Position numbers and translations under genes: made by a program. Below, piece after piece: positions 63,882 to 64,000 of a DNA stretch of 64,000 nt. The stretch covers positions 59,023 to 123,022 of the forward strand of contig NZ_JAAKGP010000009.1 of NCBI RefSeq assembly GCF_011043545.1, given 5' to 3'. The DNA is from Rhodobacter sp. SGA-6-6 (GTDB lineage Bacteria > Pseudomonadota > Alphaproteobacteria > Rhodobacterales > Rhodobacteraceae). Within the stretch, counting starts at the first letter, position 1, and every line of letters begins with the position of its first letter. A model generated the notes under the pieces. That model saw nothing but the letters and a program-made list of their open reading frames with translations. It had not been told where the DNA came from and searched no databases.

Positions 63882-64000
63882 GCCCCTCACCGAAGCGGAG
63901 ACGCTGAGGGACCGGACGGAAACGACCGGAACTTCCGAAGACAAGGCAGGCGTGGATACGCTGGGAAACCGGCGGATCGCTTCTTTTTTGTCTGACGATC
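63882..64000 (+). other. Probable leader of an rRNA operon (cut by window edge)
   Basis: No open frame begins here. The 119 bases after the promoter read as a structured leader, with short inverted stretches such as CCGGACGG near CGACCGGAA and GCTTCTTTTTTGTCTGACG at the very end, which could be a boxA-like antitermination site. The 16S 5' sequence is not reached, so the assignment depends on the promoter context. Confidence 0.5.

Overview
The window is about 64 kb of very GC-rich chromosome from an alphaproteobacterium, most likely a member of the Rhodobacterales (Paracoccaceae/Rhodobacteraceae). This rests on a rimP-nusA-ylxR-infB cluster with a rimP leader, an lptC-lptA-lptB-hpf-ptsN cluster with no rpoN, the glutamate synthase genes, NDUFA9-type and GFA proteins, and intergenic palindromes of a kind I associate with that order. 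The genus cannot be fixed from the sequence. Nearly all of the DNA is ordinary chromosomal gene content. There is no CRISPR array, transposase, integrase or prophage.

Layout from left to right. The outer-membrane assembly pair tamA/tamB (tamB cut by the left edge) is followed by a YdhR-like monooxygenase and a rhuM-family gene broken by a frameshift. Next come the transcription/translation operon rimP-nusA-ylxR/L7Ae-infB (5.0-10.7 kb), a 47-residue unknown protein, mutT, argJ, a parvulin-type PPIase and divergent secA. Two Rhodobacterales-type envelope genes follow, one of them fusing a periplasmic-binding domain to OmpA, then radC and dnaK-dnaJ. From 23.5 to 33.1 kb lies a surface-polysaccharide region: an SH3-domain periplasmic protein, an orphan ABC-2 export permease, cysQ, kdsB, galU, two tandem GT2-like paralogues, a GT14-type enzyme and a two-domain sulfotransferase. 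Then come an AhpD-like gene, ptsN-hpf-lptB-lptA-lptC-kdsD and rnd (LPS transport and Kdo supply), tRNA-Leu(CAG), an NDUFA9-like protein, uppP, and gltD and gltB separated by two unrelated small genes.

From 48.2 to 59 kb there is a nucleotide-sugar epimerase and then two ABC uptake systems in divergent operons: a polar amino-acid system on the minus strand and a PotDBCA-like polyamine system on the plus strand. Between them is a gene for an XRE-cupin regulator whose -10 box lies in a perfect 18-bp palindrome. The polyamine operon continues into a PuuB-like FAD oxidase and a cupin. The right end carries mtgA, a GST, queG, a 55-residue unknown protein and msrPQ. It closes with what looks like the promoter and leader of an rRNA operon whose 16S gene would start beyond the window.

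The best candidate for something not well described is the cysQ-kdsB-galU-glycosyltransferase-sulfotransferase region. It reads as a locus for a sulfated surface glycan, with PAP recycling (cysQ) encoded beside the sulfotransferase. Other points worth checking are the rhuM frameshift, a G13 tract before tamA, two families of palindromic intergenic repeats, several promoter-embedded palindromes and two small unknown proteins.
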